A model generated the notes under the pieces. It saw only the letters and a program-made list of their open reading frames with translations, ran no database searches and was not told where the DNA came from. From Paenibacillus sp. V4I3 (GTDB taxonomy: Bacteria > Bacillota > Bacilli > Paenibacillales > NBRC-103111), in the NCBI RefSeq assembly GCF_030817215.1, contig NZ_JAUSZA010000001.1:5678501-5742500 (forward strand): a stretch of 64,000 nucleotides of DNA, written 5' to 3'. Position numbers and translations under genes: made by a program. Below are positions 8,621-16,804 of the stretch, piece after piece (positions within the stretch are counted from its first letter, which is position 1; every line of letters starts with the position of its first letter).

Positions 8621-9556
8621 CTAATCCCGTAAGGTTCTTCCGGTCAACGACAGGAATAATGCCTCAAGATCAGGCTCTACCTGCGTGAGCGATTGGATTT
8701 TCACTTCGTGTTTGGAAAGGATGAACAGGATGTCCTGCAAATAGGCTTGGAAGGAACCTACCAGCAGCTCAAGTGTCTGCTCATGAATGGTGACTTGCTT
8801 AATCCGCGGATGATCCCTTAGCTCCATTACGGCTTCTTCCCTCAGGTTAGCTGCTTGAATGATAATTTTATTGTCCTGCTCAACTTTACCGCGCAATTCT
8901 TCTTGGGTTCCACAAGCAATGAGATGCCCATGATCCATGATGCCGACCCGCGTGGATATGGCGGACACTTCTTCCATGTAGTGTGAGGTATAAATGATCG
9001 TTGAGCCCATACGGTTCAGCGTCCTAACCGATTCCAGAATGTGGTTTCGGGACTGAGGATCGATGCCCACGGTAGGTTCATCCATAATAATCAGCTTTGG
9101 ACGATGCATAATTGCACACGCAATATTCAATCTCCGCTTCATTCCGCCGGAAAATGAACTTGGTTTATCACGAGCACGATCCAATAATCCTACAAATTCC
9201 AGCGCTTCCTCTACTCTTTCTTTCAGGAGCTTACCTCTTAACCCATATAATTTTGCGAAAAAAGTGACATTTTCTCGTGCTGTTAGGTTTTCGAAGATTG
9301 CGAGATCTTGTGGAACAAGACCAATTCTCCGTTTCACTTCAATTGTATCTTTCGCAACTGAGAGCCCGTCAACAAACATTTCGCCTTGATCGATTTTGAG
9401 CAGGCCGCTCAGCATCTTGATCGTAGTGCTTTTCCCAGCCCCATTGGGGCCTAACAATCCGAAAATCTCACCTTCATGAATCGATAAATTCAAATGATCG
9501 ACAGAAATTTGATTGCTATACTTTTTGACAACATTTTTTAAATGAACAAAGCTCAC
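8621..9556 (-). CDS. ABC transporter ATP-binding protein, LnrL-like
   Basis: 311 residues from GTG 9556 (SFVHLKNVV), chosen for the SD GGGAGAGG 5 nt ahead; a TTG at 9586 would add ten residues without a good SD. Walker A GPNGAGKST, Q-loop LVPQDLAIFENLT, signature SFSGGMKRR, Walker B LIIMDEPTVGID, and H-loop TSHYMEE are all present. The C-terminal extension (about 80 residues, ending LEALFLSLTGR) is typical of drug exporters of the DrrA/LnrL group. It powers the two permeases downstream. The divergent kinase/regulator pair probably controls it. Confidence 0.93.
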   Translation of the reverse strand: MSFVHLKNVVKKYSNQISVDHLNLSIHEGEIFGLLGPNGAGKSTTIKMLSGLLKIDQGEMFVDGLSVAKDTIEVKRRIGLVPQDLAIFENLTARENVTFFAKLYGLRGKLLKERVEEALEFVGLLDRARDKPSSFSGGMKRRLNIACAIMHRPKLIIMDEPTVGIDPQSRNHILESVRTLNRMGSTIIYTSHYMEEVSAISTRVGIMDHGHLIACGTQEELRGKVEQDNKIIIQAANLREEAVMELRDHPRIKQVTIHEQTLELLVGSFQAYLQDILFILSKHEVKIQSLTQVEPDLEALFLSLTGRTLRD

Positions 9557-9639
9557 AAGATCCTCTCCCTTTTCCCCTGTTTCCAACTGGTCTTATTACA
9601 ATCATTGTATCTCCAAGGGATCCCATTAACAGGTAGAAT

Positions 9640-9673
9640 AAGTCATTATTCAAAGGTGACAAAAGTCATTATC
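9640..9673 (+). promoter_or_regulatory. direct repeat AAGTCATTAT x2 between ABC operon and two-component genes
   Basis: AAGTCATTAT occurs at 9640-9649 and 9663-9672, a 23-bp period that puts both copies on one face of the helix. It lies in the divergent intergenic region, where the NarL-type regulator at 10907 would be expected to bind. Binding is inferred. Confidence 0.45.
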
Positions 9674-9688
9674 TGTCTATTAGACGTG

Positions 9689-9716
9689 TTAACCCACTTG
9701 GTTATTATGGTATACT
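9689..9716 (+). promoter_or_regulatory. extended -10 promoter of the histidine kinase gene
   Basis: TGGTATACT (extended -10, hexamer 9711-9716) with a weak -35 TTAACC. The predicted start at about 9722 lies 30 nt before the TTG start at 9752. This argues against the longer kinase ORF that would overlap the ABC gene. Confidence 0.55.
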
Positions 9717-9751
9717 TTGCTAATACTTGCCCTGCAAAGGAAGGAAATCGA

Positions 9752-10888
9752 TTGACACAATTACGCTCGTTAACCCGTTATTTACTCATTCTCATTCCAG
9801 CGATTGCCTCGATGTATCTCGAAAGCTATTCATCCAATGGCATGTATGTTTTCCTCATTCTCTTATTCATTTGGATCGCAGAACTGCGCAGAACGATATT
9901 CTCGAAATCAGCATGGATGCTTTTACTCGAAATTGGATTTAGCGGATGGATGAGCTATCACTATGACGGCATTTTGTTCATCACCTTTTACTCCACGCTC
10001 TTATCTTATGTAACCACCGTAAATAGTCATATCCGTTACTATTACGTGAGTATTCAGTTGATTCTGTTGAACATATCCTTACATAGTCAGCCAAACAGCT
10101 ATTACCTCATTGCCAATCTGATCTTCTTCTCTCTGACGCTGCTCCTGCTGCAGATGCTTCAGACTGAGCAAAACAAACAGGAAGTTGAGCTGCTCTATGA
10201 CAGGCTTCGGAGGCAGCATTACGAACTGGACGAAGCTCGCATTCAGTTAATGGATTACGCCCGGAAAGTCGAAAACATCGCACAAACGGACGAACGCAAT
10301 CGGATTTCCCGAGATATTCATGATGAATTGGGACATAAGCTGATCCGACTGAAAATGATGATGGAAGCATCCTTGCAGATCCTTCCTACTCAACAGAAGA
10401 AAGGCGTAGACATGTTAATGTCGGTCCGTGACCAGTTAACAGAAAGCATGGAACTGCTGCGTTCAACCGTACGTAGACTGAAACCAGATGAAGAAACGGT
10501 GCAAACCTACTCACTGGGGAGGCTCATTGAAGGACTGACAGCAGATAAAGGGATATCCATTGAGGTTGAGATGCAGGGGATGCCCTACATGCTGTATCCG
10601 AGTCTAGAGTTCATTCTATACCGTAATGCCCAAGAAGCCATCACGAATGCCATTCGTCACGGGTCCGCAACCCAAGTTCTTATTCAGTTAACGTATGAAT
10701 CCAAACAGATTACAATGTGTATTTCGAATAACGGTAAACTGCCTACAGAGCGCAGTGTGAACGGACTAGGAATGTCTGGGATGGAAGAACGAAGTAAGCT
10801 CATTGGCGGTCAACTTATTGTATCGCTCGAGGATCGATTTACAGTGACGACTGTCTTGCCCACTTTTCGCCAATTTGAATCTACCTAA
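9752..10888 (+). CDS. sensor histidine kinase, HisKA_3 (LnrJ/DesK-like)
   Basis: 378 residues from TTG 9752 (SD AAAGGAAGG, 7 nt spacing); the ORF itself is open from 9542. About six TM segments fill residues 10-140 with no large external loop, so it senses within the membrane. A coiled coil follows, then the HisKA_3 phospho-acceptor His190 in RDIHDELGH, and a HATPase_c domain with EAITNAIRHG (N box) and NGLGMSGMEER (G box). It phosphorylates the response regulator 18 nt downstream. The divergent ABC exporter is the likely regulon, as in the linearmycin-resistance system, where the kinase senses membrane-active polyenes. Confidence 0.9.
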   Translation: MTQLRSLTRYLLILIPAIASMYLESYSSNGMYVFLILLFIWIAELRRTIFSKSAWMLLLEIGFSGWMSYHYDGILFITFYSTLLSYVTTVNSHIRYYYVSIQLILLNISLHSQPNSYYLIANLIFFSLTLLLLQMLQTEQNKQEVELLYDRLRRQHYELDEARIQLMDYARKVENIAQTDERNRISRDIHDELGHKLIRLKMMMEASLQILPTQQKKGVDMLMSVRDQLTESMELLRSTVRRLKPDEETVQTYSLGRLIEGLTADKGISIEVEMQGMPYMLYPSLEFILYRNAQEAITNAIRHGSATQVLIQLTYESKQITMCISNNGKLPTERSVNGLGMSGMEERSKLIGGQLIVSLEDRFTVTTVLPTFRQFEST

Positions 10889-10906
10889 GAAAGGGTTGAA
10901 CGCAGC

Positions 10907-11569
10907 ATGATTCATGTACTCATTACAGACGATGATCCATTCATCCGCGAAAGCTTACAATTAATCATTGGACTTGATGAAAATATTAAGGTCGTTGGCA
11001 CGTGTACGCATGGAGACGAAGCTCTTGCTTTTATCCAGAACGGCGTCCAGGTTGACGTTGTCCTGATGGATATTCGGATGCCAATCTGTGACGGTGTACA
11101 AGGCACTTTGAAGATTAAGCAAGCTTATCCGGATATTGCTGTGCTTATTCTGACCACATTCGACGATGATGAATTTATCGTTCAAGCCTTGCGAAACGGA
11201 GCCAGCGGTTATCTGCTCAAAAATATTTCGCCAGATCGGATTATTCAAGGAATCAAAACGGTAGAACAAGGCAATCTACTGATTCATGCAGATATTGCCA
11301 AGAAATTGACAACCTTCATCAACCCTGGTTCTCCTTCGAACGTACCTGCACCCAAACCACTTAGTGGATATGGCTTAACAGCAAGTGAACAAGCTGTCGT
11401 AGCGAAAATCGCTGAAGGTCTATCCAATAAAGAAATCGCCCAGGAGCTATTCCTGAGCGAAGGTACTGTTAAGAATTATATTACGGAAATTCTCAGCAAG
11501 CTGAACCTCCGAGATCGCACGCAAATTGCTATTTTCTATTTAAAAAGGCAATCAGGTTCCGATAGTTAA
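10907..11569 (+). CDS. NarL/FixJ-family response regulator (LnrK-like)
   Basis: 220 residues. The receiver domain (1-120) has the acidic cluster D8-D9-D10, phospho-acceptor D55 in VVLMDIRMP, and K in GYLLKNISP. The C-terminal LuxR-type HTH (about 150-212) reads LTASEQAVVAKIAEG then SNKEIAQELFLSEGTVKNY. It lies directly downstream of its kinase, and the SD AAGAAAGG precedes ATG 10907. It probably activates the divergent ABC operon and may bind the 23-bp direct repeat at 9640-9673. Confidence 0.93.
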   Translation: MIHVLITDDDPFIRESLQLIIGLDENIKVVGTCTHGDEALAFIQNGVQVDVVLMDIRMPICDGVQGTLKIKQAYPDIAVLILTTFDDDEFIVQALRNGASGYLLKNISPDRIIQGIKTVEQGNLLIHADIAKKLTTFINPGSPSNVPAPKPLSGYGLTASEQAVVAKIAEGLSNKEIAQELFLSEGTVKNYITEILSKLNLRDRTQIAIFYLKRQSGSDS

Positions 11570-12415
11570 TTATTTAACTCTCGTCACTTGGATGTCCTCT
11601 TTGGAGGAGCTTCCAACCACATAATCAGGCTTATTATTATTGCCATTTATTTGCGTCAGTTTGAGGGTTGTGCGATAGAAATGCCCATTTTCCGTAAGTA
11701 AGTAGCTGTATGTATTCTCTTCAGGCATCGCATCAATGATAATCGGATTCGTCATGTAAGGTACTTTATTGATCTCATAGTATCGGAAACCTTCCACATA
11801 CGCTCTGATTGTCTTGAGCTTAACCGGATCCTGCTCTCCTGTAATGACGATGGGTTCATTAATGAGATAGGAAATTTGCGGCGTTTCTTTCCAGCTCTTT
11901 TTCAATTCTTCTTCGCTGACATAGATATCCTCTGAATACTTCTCCTTCGCTTTCCGCAATCCGCTGGTAGAAACACCCATTCGGTCCAAATCTTTCAATC
12001 GGTAATACGTCTGATCCGTCATATTAACGAGAACCGGATAAGTCGCCCCTAAGTAGTCCAAATATTGTGGATACGGGTACTGCAGCACAATTTCTGTATA
12101 ATTCGTTTCGTTGCCTTCCGCAGGCTGCTGAGGATTAACACGGGAATTCAGATAGATTGTTTTCGTACTATCCTTCCAATTCACAACCGCTCCCAGGTAA
12201 GTTCCTAGCTCCTTCACAGGCAAATAACTGGAATTATTATAAATTAAAGGCGGATTCGTCAGCTTCACTTCTTGCCCGTTCACCACGACTTTAAAATCAT
12301 TTCTTAAGTAAGCATCAACGCGCTGCAGCACATCCTGTGCGTAAACACCTGCTGTGAAACAAGTTCCCATTAAAGTGCCAAGTACCGCAATTTTGGACCA
12401 TTTTGACATCCTCAT
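11570..12415 (-). CDS. secreted copper-amine-oxidase-N (stalk) domain protein
   Basis: 281 residues with a signal peptide (MRMSKWSKIAVLGTLMGTCF, cleavage near VYA-QD). A copper amine oxidase N-terminal domain follows: FKVVVNGQEVKL, PPLIYNNSSYLPVKELGTYL, VNWKDSTKTIYL. This alpha/beta hairpin domain is very common on Paenibacillus cell-surface proteins and is not itself an oxidase. The rest (about 170 residues) matches no family I know. It ends head to head with the response regulator (stop codons adjacent at 11569/11570). Confidence 0.8.
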   Translation of the reverse strand: MRMSKWSKIAVLGTLMGTCFTAGVYAQDVLQRVDAYLRNDFKVVVNGQEVKLTNPPLIYNNSSYLPVKELGTYLGAVVNWKDSTKTIYLNSRVNPQQPAEGNETNYTEIVLQYPYPQYLDYLGATYPVLVNMTDQTYYRLKDLDRMGVSTSGLRKAKEKYSEDIYVSEEELKKSWKETPQISYLINEPIVITGEQDPVKLKTIRAYVEGFRYYEINKVPYMTNPIIIDAMPEENTYSYLLTENGHFYRTTLKLTQINGNNNKPDYVVGSSSKEDIQVTRVK

Positions 12416-12607
12416 AAGTATAAATTCTCCTGTCTTCCTAATGGATAGTTACCACATATTTCGGCATAGTTCCACTTTTTTCCTGCTTTTCTGCCATAAA
12501 ATCGGTCCAATGGCCTACTTCCTTTCTACGAAACTCGTAATCATTGCGGGAATACGCGAATTGCTTTAGAATAATTGAAAACGTAATTGAAAAGAGGAAT
12601 TAAACAG

Positions 12608-13240
12608 ATGAGTTTCACTGGATTTGCACAGCATGATTTCGATACCTTTGCTATAGAGGGTCTTGATGGACGTATGGAAGCCATTCGAGAGCGCATTCAG
12701 CCTAAATTCAAAGCATTAGGTGATTCTTTGGCCCAGGATTTGTCCGTCCTTTCCGGTACAGAAATGTTCCTACATATCGCTAAACACTTAAGACGCAAAG
12801 TGAATCCCCCAGTTGATACATGGTTGGCAATTTGTCCAAACAAACGAGGGTATAAACAGGTACCTCATTTCCAGGTTGGTCTATTTGATGATCGTGTATT
12901 TATTTGGTTAGCACTTATCTATGAGCTTCCGAATAAAAGTAACATTGCGACTACCTACATGAAAGAAATCGACCGTTTGCAGAAGGAGATTCCATCCGAT
13001 TTCGTTCTTTCCTTCGACCATATGAAAAAAGACGTTACCTCTCTTGCCGATTTAGACCGCAGCGGCTGGAACGACGCACTCATTCGTTTCCGCGATGTTA
13101 AAAAAGCGGAGCTGTTAATCGGCCGCAACCTCAGTTTCAAGGATCCAGTGCTAGTGAAACCAGCTGAACTTGAATTGCTTATTAAACAAACCTTTGAGAA
13201 GCTTATCCCCCTTTACCAGATGGCTGTGAACGCAAAGTAA
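12608..13240 (+). CDS. DUF1054 / UPF0637 family protein (YktB-like)
   Basis: 210 residues starting MSFTGFAQHDFDTFAIEGLD. That opening, the middle HLRRKVNPPVDTWLAICPNKRGYKQVPHF (a beta-sheet core; split over 12790-12870) and the FVLSFDHMKKDV segment are typical of YktB/UPF0637. ATG 12608 follows AGAGGAA; an upstream in-frame ATG at 12587 would add seven residues and is unlikely. It is cytoplasmic with no signal peptide. The function of the family is unknown, although a structure is known to exist. Single gene. Confidence 0.85.
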   Translation: MSFTGFAQHDFDTFAIEGLDGRMEAIRERIQPKFKALGDSLAQDLSVLSGTEMFLHIAKHLRRKVNPPVDTWLAICPNKRGYKQVPHFQVGLFDDRVFIWLALIYELPNKSNIATTYMKEIDRLQKEIPSDFVLSFDHMKKDVTSLADLDRSGWNDALIRFRDVKKAELLIGRNLSFKDPVLVKPAELELLIKQTFEKLIPLYQMAVNAK

Positions 13241-13358
13241 ATCGGATTTATGGAAATTTTTATGTGGGACTAAGGTTCCTTTAAAGTAAAATTAACCCCT
13301 CCTGCACAGACTAAGCGCTGTAGTCCTAATCCAACAGGAAAGGAGGGATCCAACAAGT

Positions 13359-14051
13359 ATGAACCCTACGTATATGAAAAAGCTAATGGCGAGCTCAATT
13401 GCTCTCACAATCGCTCTTGGCTGCAGTGCTCTTCCCTCCCTAACGGCTGCGGCTCAATCTCCTTCCGAAGATCAGGAGCAAACGATTCGTTTGCATCAGA
13501 CCGACGAGAAGGAACAAGGCGGTCATCGCCGAAAATGGCCGATTGTCGATGAGTCTGCTACTGTCATCGGCATTGACAAAGAAGCGCTCGTTAAAGCACT
13601 GAAGAGCGGCAAAAGCATCGTTGAAGCAGCCGCTGACAAAGGCATCAATGAAGCCGACTTGACGGCCAAACTGCAGCAGCTTCGAACAGGTAAAATTGAA
13701 GCGGCTGTCAAAGACGGCAAGCTGACAGCAGATCAAGGCGAACACATGAAGATGAAGCTCAGTGAGCATTTGAAGTTCATCCTCAACGAGAAAAACTTGT
13801 TAGATGGTCATGATGGCCGAGGGAAGTGGCATAAGTTTGGACTGAAGCCGGATACAGAGAAGCTCGCTAAGACTCTCGGTCTGAGCACGGACGAACTTCA
13901 CGCCCAGCTCCGCTCCGGCAAATCGCTGGCTGAGATTGCCCAGTCTAAGGGCATTTCGAAGGACAAGCTTGTGGCGTCCATAAAGGACCAATTAACCCCA
14001 TCTATTGAGAAATGGGTTGACCGAAAAAAAGACGCGAAAGTCAAAGACTGA
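13359..14051 (+). CDS. secreted protein with two LxxG(K)SLxE-type repeats
   Basis: 230 residues. A signal peptide (MKKLMASSIALTIALGCSAL, cleavage near AAA-QS) is followed by a charged, Lys/Glu-rich mature part. Two copies of a helical repeat are visible: IDKEALVKALKSGKSIVEAA with DKGINEADL (residues 72-101), and LSTDELHAQLRSGKSLAEIA with QSKGISKDKL (about 174-205). Such repeats occur in Bacillales surface proteins of unknown function. SD GGAGG precedes ATG 13359; an internal ATG six codons on is possible. A terminator follows at once. Confidence 0.78.
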   Translation: MNPTYMKKLMASSIALTIALGCSALPSLTAAAQSPSEDQEQTIRLHQTDEKEQGGHRRKWPIVDESATVIGIDKEALVKALKSGKSIVEAAADKGINEADLTAKLQQLRTGKIEAAVKDGKLTADQGEHMKMKLSEHLKFILNEKNLLDGHDGRGKWHKFGLKPDTEKLAKTLGLSTDELHAQLRSGKSLAEIAQSKGISKDKLVASIKDQLTPSIEKWVDRKKDAKVKD

Positions 14052-14066
14052 TAGATGTAAGTGATA

Positions 14067-14099
14067 GCAAAAAGGCATTCCTCTGGGATGCCTTTTTGC
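14067..14099 (+). terminator. terminator of the secreted repeat protein
   Basis: GCAAAAAGGCAT ... ATGCCTTTTTGC perfect 12-bp arms, loop TCCTCTGGG. Confidence 0.85.
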
Positions 14100-14139
14100 T
14101 GTTTTAATTTATAAATCCATTTCAAAATAAATATTAAAA

Positions 14140-14156
14140 ATGAGTGATTACTCACT
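14140..14156. promoter_or_regulatory. TetR-type operator, site 1
   Basis: ATGAGTGATTACTCACT: TGAGT/ACTCA arms around GATT, identical to site 2 at 14201. It covers the -35 region of the predicted promoter. The gap to site 2 is 61 bp. Confidence 0.75.
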
Positions 14157-14184
14157 TCTCAATTTTAATAAGATCGCGTATGAT
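14156..14184 (+). promoter_or_regulatory. promoter of the ABC-TetR operon
   Basis: TATGAT at 14179-14184 as -10, with a poor -35 (TTCTCA) 17 bp upstream. It lies between two identical TetR-type operators, consistent with repression. Confidence 0.5.
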
Positions 14185-14200
14185 AAGTACATCAATACAA

Positions 14201-14217
14201 ATGAGTGATTACTCACT
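14201..14217. promoter_or_regulatory. TetR-type operator, site 2
   Basis: Exact second copy of ATGAGTGATTACTCACT, just downstream of the predicted start site and 20 nt before the ATPase start codon. Confidence 0.75.
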
Positions 14218-14236
14218 CTGAAAGAGGTGCAAATCT

Positions 14237-14965
14237 ATGACAACGGACATATCTATTCAAGTGCATAGTGTCAGCAAGCAATTTGACGAAAAGGTTGTTC
14301 TGAATGGCATTACTCTGGCTGTACCTAAAGCCCATATTTTCGGATTGCTCGGCCCTTCCGGATCAGGGAAAACAACGCTTGTACGTATGATTGCTGGCAT
14401 TGATGTACCCACTTCTGGTACCGTTCATGTGCTTGGGCAGCAGATGCCCCAGTTAACGATGCTATCGCAAATCGGTTACATGGCGCAATCGGATGCCCTT
14501 TATGCAGAACTAACCGCTCAGGAGAATTTGGAGTTTTTCGCTTCTTTGTATGGGTTAACGGGTACAAAGCGCAATCAGCGCATCCATGACGTCATGGAGC
14601 TTGTTGATCTAGGCTCTCATTTGAAGAAGCAGATTTCCAACTATTCTGGAGGAATGAAGCGCCGCTTATCGCTCGCTATCTCTTTGCTGCATGAGCCAGG
14701 CATTCTAATTCTTGATGAGCCTACAGTGGGAATTGATCCCTTCTTGCGGAAATCAATTTGGCAAGAGTTGACGCATCTCAGTAAGCAGGGTACAACGATT
14801 CTCGTGACTACTCACGTGATGGATGAAGCTGACAAATGTCATCAGCTTGGGATGATCCGTGACGGCAGACTCACGGCTGTAGGAACACCGGATGAGTTGA
14901 AACAGGCAACTTCCTCCGCAACGATTGAAGAGGCATTCTTATATTATGGAGGTGTCAAGCAATGA
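14237..14965 (+). CDS. ABC transporter ATP-binding protein
   Basis: 242 residues with Walker A GPSGSGKTT (about 39-47), Q-loop YMAQSDALYAELT, signature NYSGGMKRRLS, Walker B ILILDEPTVGID and H-loop TTHVMDEAD. It is a DrrA/CcmA-type ATPase of an ABC-2 exporter. ATG 14237 follows GAAAGAGGTGC. Its stop overlaps the permease start by 4 nt (ATGA). The operon is ATPase-permease-TetR, with two identical operators upstream. It is probably drug or lipid export, induced when the TetR protein binds the compound. Confidence 0.93.
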   Translation: MTTDISIQVHSVSKQFDEKVVLNGITLAVPKAHIFGLLGPSGSGKTTLVRMIAGIDVPTSGTVHVLGQQMPQLTMLSQIGYMAQSDALYAELTAQENLEFFASLYGLTGTKRNQRIHDVMELVDLGSHLKKQISNYSGGMKRRLSLAISLLHEPGILILDEPTVGIDPFLRKSIWQELTHLSKQGTTILVTTHVMDEADKCHQLGMIRDGRLTAVGTPDELKQATSSATIEEAFLYYGGVKQ

Positions 14966-16008
14966 GAATTCGTGCGATTGTGATCCGTATTTTACGCCAG
15001 TTCTTTCACGACAAACGAACTTTAATGATGATGCTTGTAGCTCCAATGTTAATTCTTTTTATGATGTCATTAGTGTTTAACGGCAACACCTATGTCCCTA
15101 AACTAGGCGCTGTCAATATCCCCGCTCCGCTCATTCAAAAACTGCAGGATCAAAATGCTGAAGTAATTGTCTACACGGCAGATGATGCCCAAACTGAGCT
15201 AGAAGCTGTACATTTAGATGCCGTCATTGCGATGAATGGGACAGCGCCGCAAGTGACTCTGGAAGGAAGTGACCCCAGTAAAAATAGAGCTGTGCTGTTC
15301 TTGCTGCAAAAAGCATTGCAAAGCGTCGTTCCAGCGAACCCCAACGTTAACTCAATCTCCAATTTACAAGCGCCAATCATCACCTACTTGCATGGCTCTG
15401 CCGATATGGCGGCTTTTGACAATTTCGGTCCTGTTCTCATCGGGTTTTTCGTCTTTTTCTTCGTCTTCCTGCTATCTGGCGTTTCCTTCTTGAGGGAACG
15501 AACCGGCGGAACCTTAGAACGACTGCTGGCTACACCGCTTCGTCGTTGGGAAATCGTTGTCGGCTATATTCTAGGCTTCGGTATATTTACAACACTCCAA
15601 GCAACGCTCATTGCATGGTTCGCCACTAGTGTGCTGGGTCTAATGATGGTCGGCTCTTTCTGGTATGTTTTGCTGATTACGGTCCTGCTGGCACTGGCTG
15701 CCCTATCACTAGGAACGCTGATTTCAGCTTTCGCAAACAATGAATTCCAGATGATTCAGTTCATTCCGCTTATTATCGTACCCCAAGTGTTCTTCTCAGG
15801 CTTATTCAGTCTCGATACGATGTCTGTATACCTTCGCTGGATCGGTGTCATTATGCCGCTTAAATACGGAGCTGATGCCCTACGGAATATTATGATCCGC
15901 GGTGCTGGTTGGGATCGCATTTGGTTGGACGTTCTCGTGTTAGCAGCATTCACGACTTGCTTCATGATCTTAAACATAGTGGCACTCAAGAAGCACCGTA
16001 AGATATAA
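14962..16008 (+). CDS. ABC-2 type permease
   Basis: 348 residues. The N-terminal TM helix (MMMLVAPMLILFMMSLVFNG, about residues 22-41) is followed by an external domain. Five C-terminal TM helices begin near residue 155 (VLIGFFVFFFVFLLSGVSFL) and include the family motif RERTGGTLERLLATPLRRWEIV (ABC2_membrane). FIPLIIVPQVFFSGLF and RWIGVIMPLKYGADALR are typical YhfG/YhcI-type exporter segments. It is translationally coupled to the ATPase. Confidence 0.92.
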   Translation: MRIRAIVIRILRQFFHDKRTLMMMLVAPMLILFMMSLVFNGNTYVPKLGAVNIPAPLIQKLQDQNAEVIVYTADDAQTELEAVHLDAVIAMNGTAPQVTLEGSDPSKNRAVLFLLQKALQSVVPANPNVNSISNLQAPIITYLHGSADMAAFDNFGPVLIGFFVFFFVFLLSGVSFLRERTGGTLERLLATPLRRWEIVVGYILGFGIFTTLQATLIAWFATSVLGLMMVGSFWYVLLITVLLALAALSLGTLISAFANNEFQMIQFIPLIIVPQVFFSGLFSLDTMSVYLRWIGVIMPLKYGADALRNIMIRGAGWDRIWLDVLVLAAFTTCFMILNIVALKKHRKI

Positions 16009-16063
16009 TGTTAGGATGTCCTATGTTACAATGCCAGTTTTGCTAAATGAAGAGGTGAATACA

Positions 16064-16726
16064 TTGTCCCAAATCGAGCCATGGTTAACTGAACTTCTGC
16101 GTCTAAATGACGAAGAAGAGAAGATGACCGATAAACAGATAAAGATTGTTCAAGCGGCCGTTGAGATTTTCTCTGAGAAAGGGTTTGCAGGCTCCTCGAC
16201 CAGTGAAATTGCCCAAAAAGCTGGCGTAGCGGAAGGTACCATTTTCCGTCACTATAAAACGAAAAAAGAACTGCTGCTCTCGATCGTTGCCCCCATCATG
16301 ACGAAGCTCATTGCACCGTTTGCAGTGAAAGACTTTACCAATGTGTTGGAAGCTGATTATCCCGATGTTGAACAATTCTTACGCGCTATCACGGTGAACC
16401 GATTAGAATTCGCCCGCAAAAATTTTCCTGTTATTAAAATTTTCATGCATGAAATCCCTTTCCATACAGAGCTGCGTGAACAATTTAAAGAAACAGTTGC
16501 CGTATTAGTGCTGGAAAAAGCTTATAAAGCCATTCGTCAATTTCAGGCTGAGGGTCAATTAATCGAACTTCCCGAAGCAACTAGTATGCGGTTGATTGCC
16601 TCTACGATTATTGGCTTCCTGATTGCTCGATTTTTGTTAATGCCGGATTCGGAATGGGATGAACCCCAAGAAATCGAGCACACGATTAACTTCATCATGC
16701 ACGGCTTATCGCCTCGCAAGCCATAG
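16064..16726 (+). CDS. TetR/AcrR-family transcriptional regulator
   Basis: 220 residues from TTG 16064 (SD AGAGGTG; an ATG at 16016 is open but lacks a site). The HTH at about 27-72 reads IVQAAVEIFSEKGFAGSSTS, EIAQKAGVAEGTIFRHYKTK, KELLLSI. A helical ligand domain follows, ending in EIEHTINFIMHGLS. It is the third gene of the ABC operon and most likely binds the twin ATGAGTGATTACTCACT sites at 14140 and 14201. This is a common efflux-pump layout. The inducer is unknown. Confidence 0.92.
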   Translation: MSQIEPWLTELLRLNDEEEKMTDKQIKIVQAAVEIFSEKGFAGSSTSEIAQKAGVAEGTIFRHYKTKKELLLSIVAPIMTKLIAPFAVKDFTNVLEADYPDVEQFLRAITVNRLEFARKNFPVIKIFMHEIPFHTELREQFKETVAVLVLEKAYKAIRQFQAEGQLIELPEATSMRLIASTIIGFLIARFLLMPDSEWDEPQEIEHTINFIMHGLSPRKP

Positions 16727-16744
16727 CTAGGCGTTACACAGAAA

Positions 16745-16796
16745 AAAGCTGCACACCAGTCTTCCCCTATTCGGGAAAATAGTGTACAGCTTTTTT
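16745..16796. terminator. bidirectional terminator between TetR gene and MFS gene
   Basis: AAAAAAGCTG ... CAGCTTTTTTT with an inner CCCC/GGGG-type stem, between convergent genes. Confidence 0.75.
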
Positions 16797-16804
16797 TGCA
16801 TTTG

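Noticed and set aside
9542..9751. Longer N-terminus of the histidine kinase
   Set aside because: It would overlap the divergent ABC gene and the kinase promoter. TTG 9752 has the SD and correct position.
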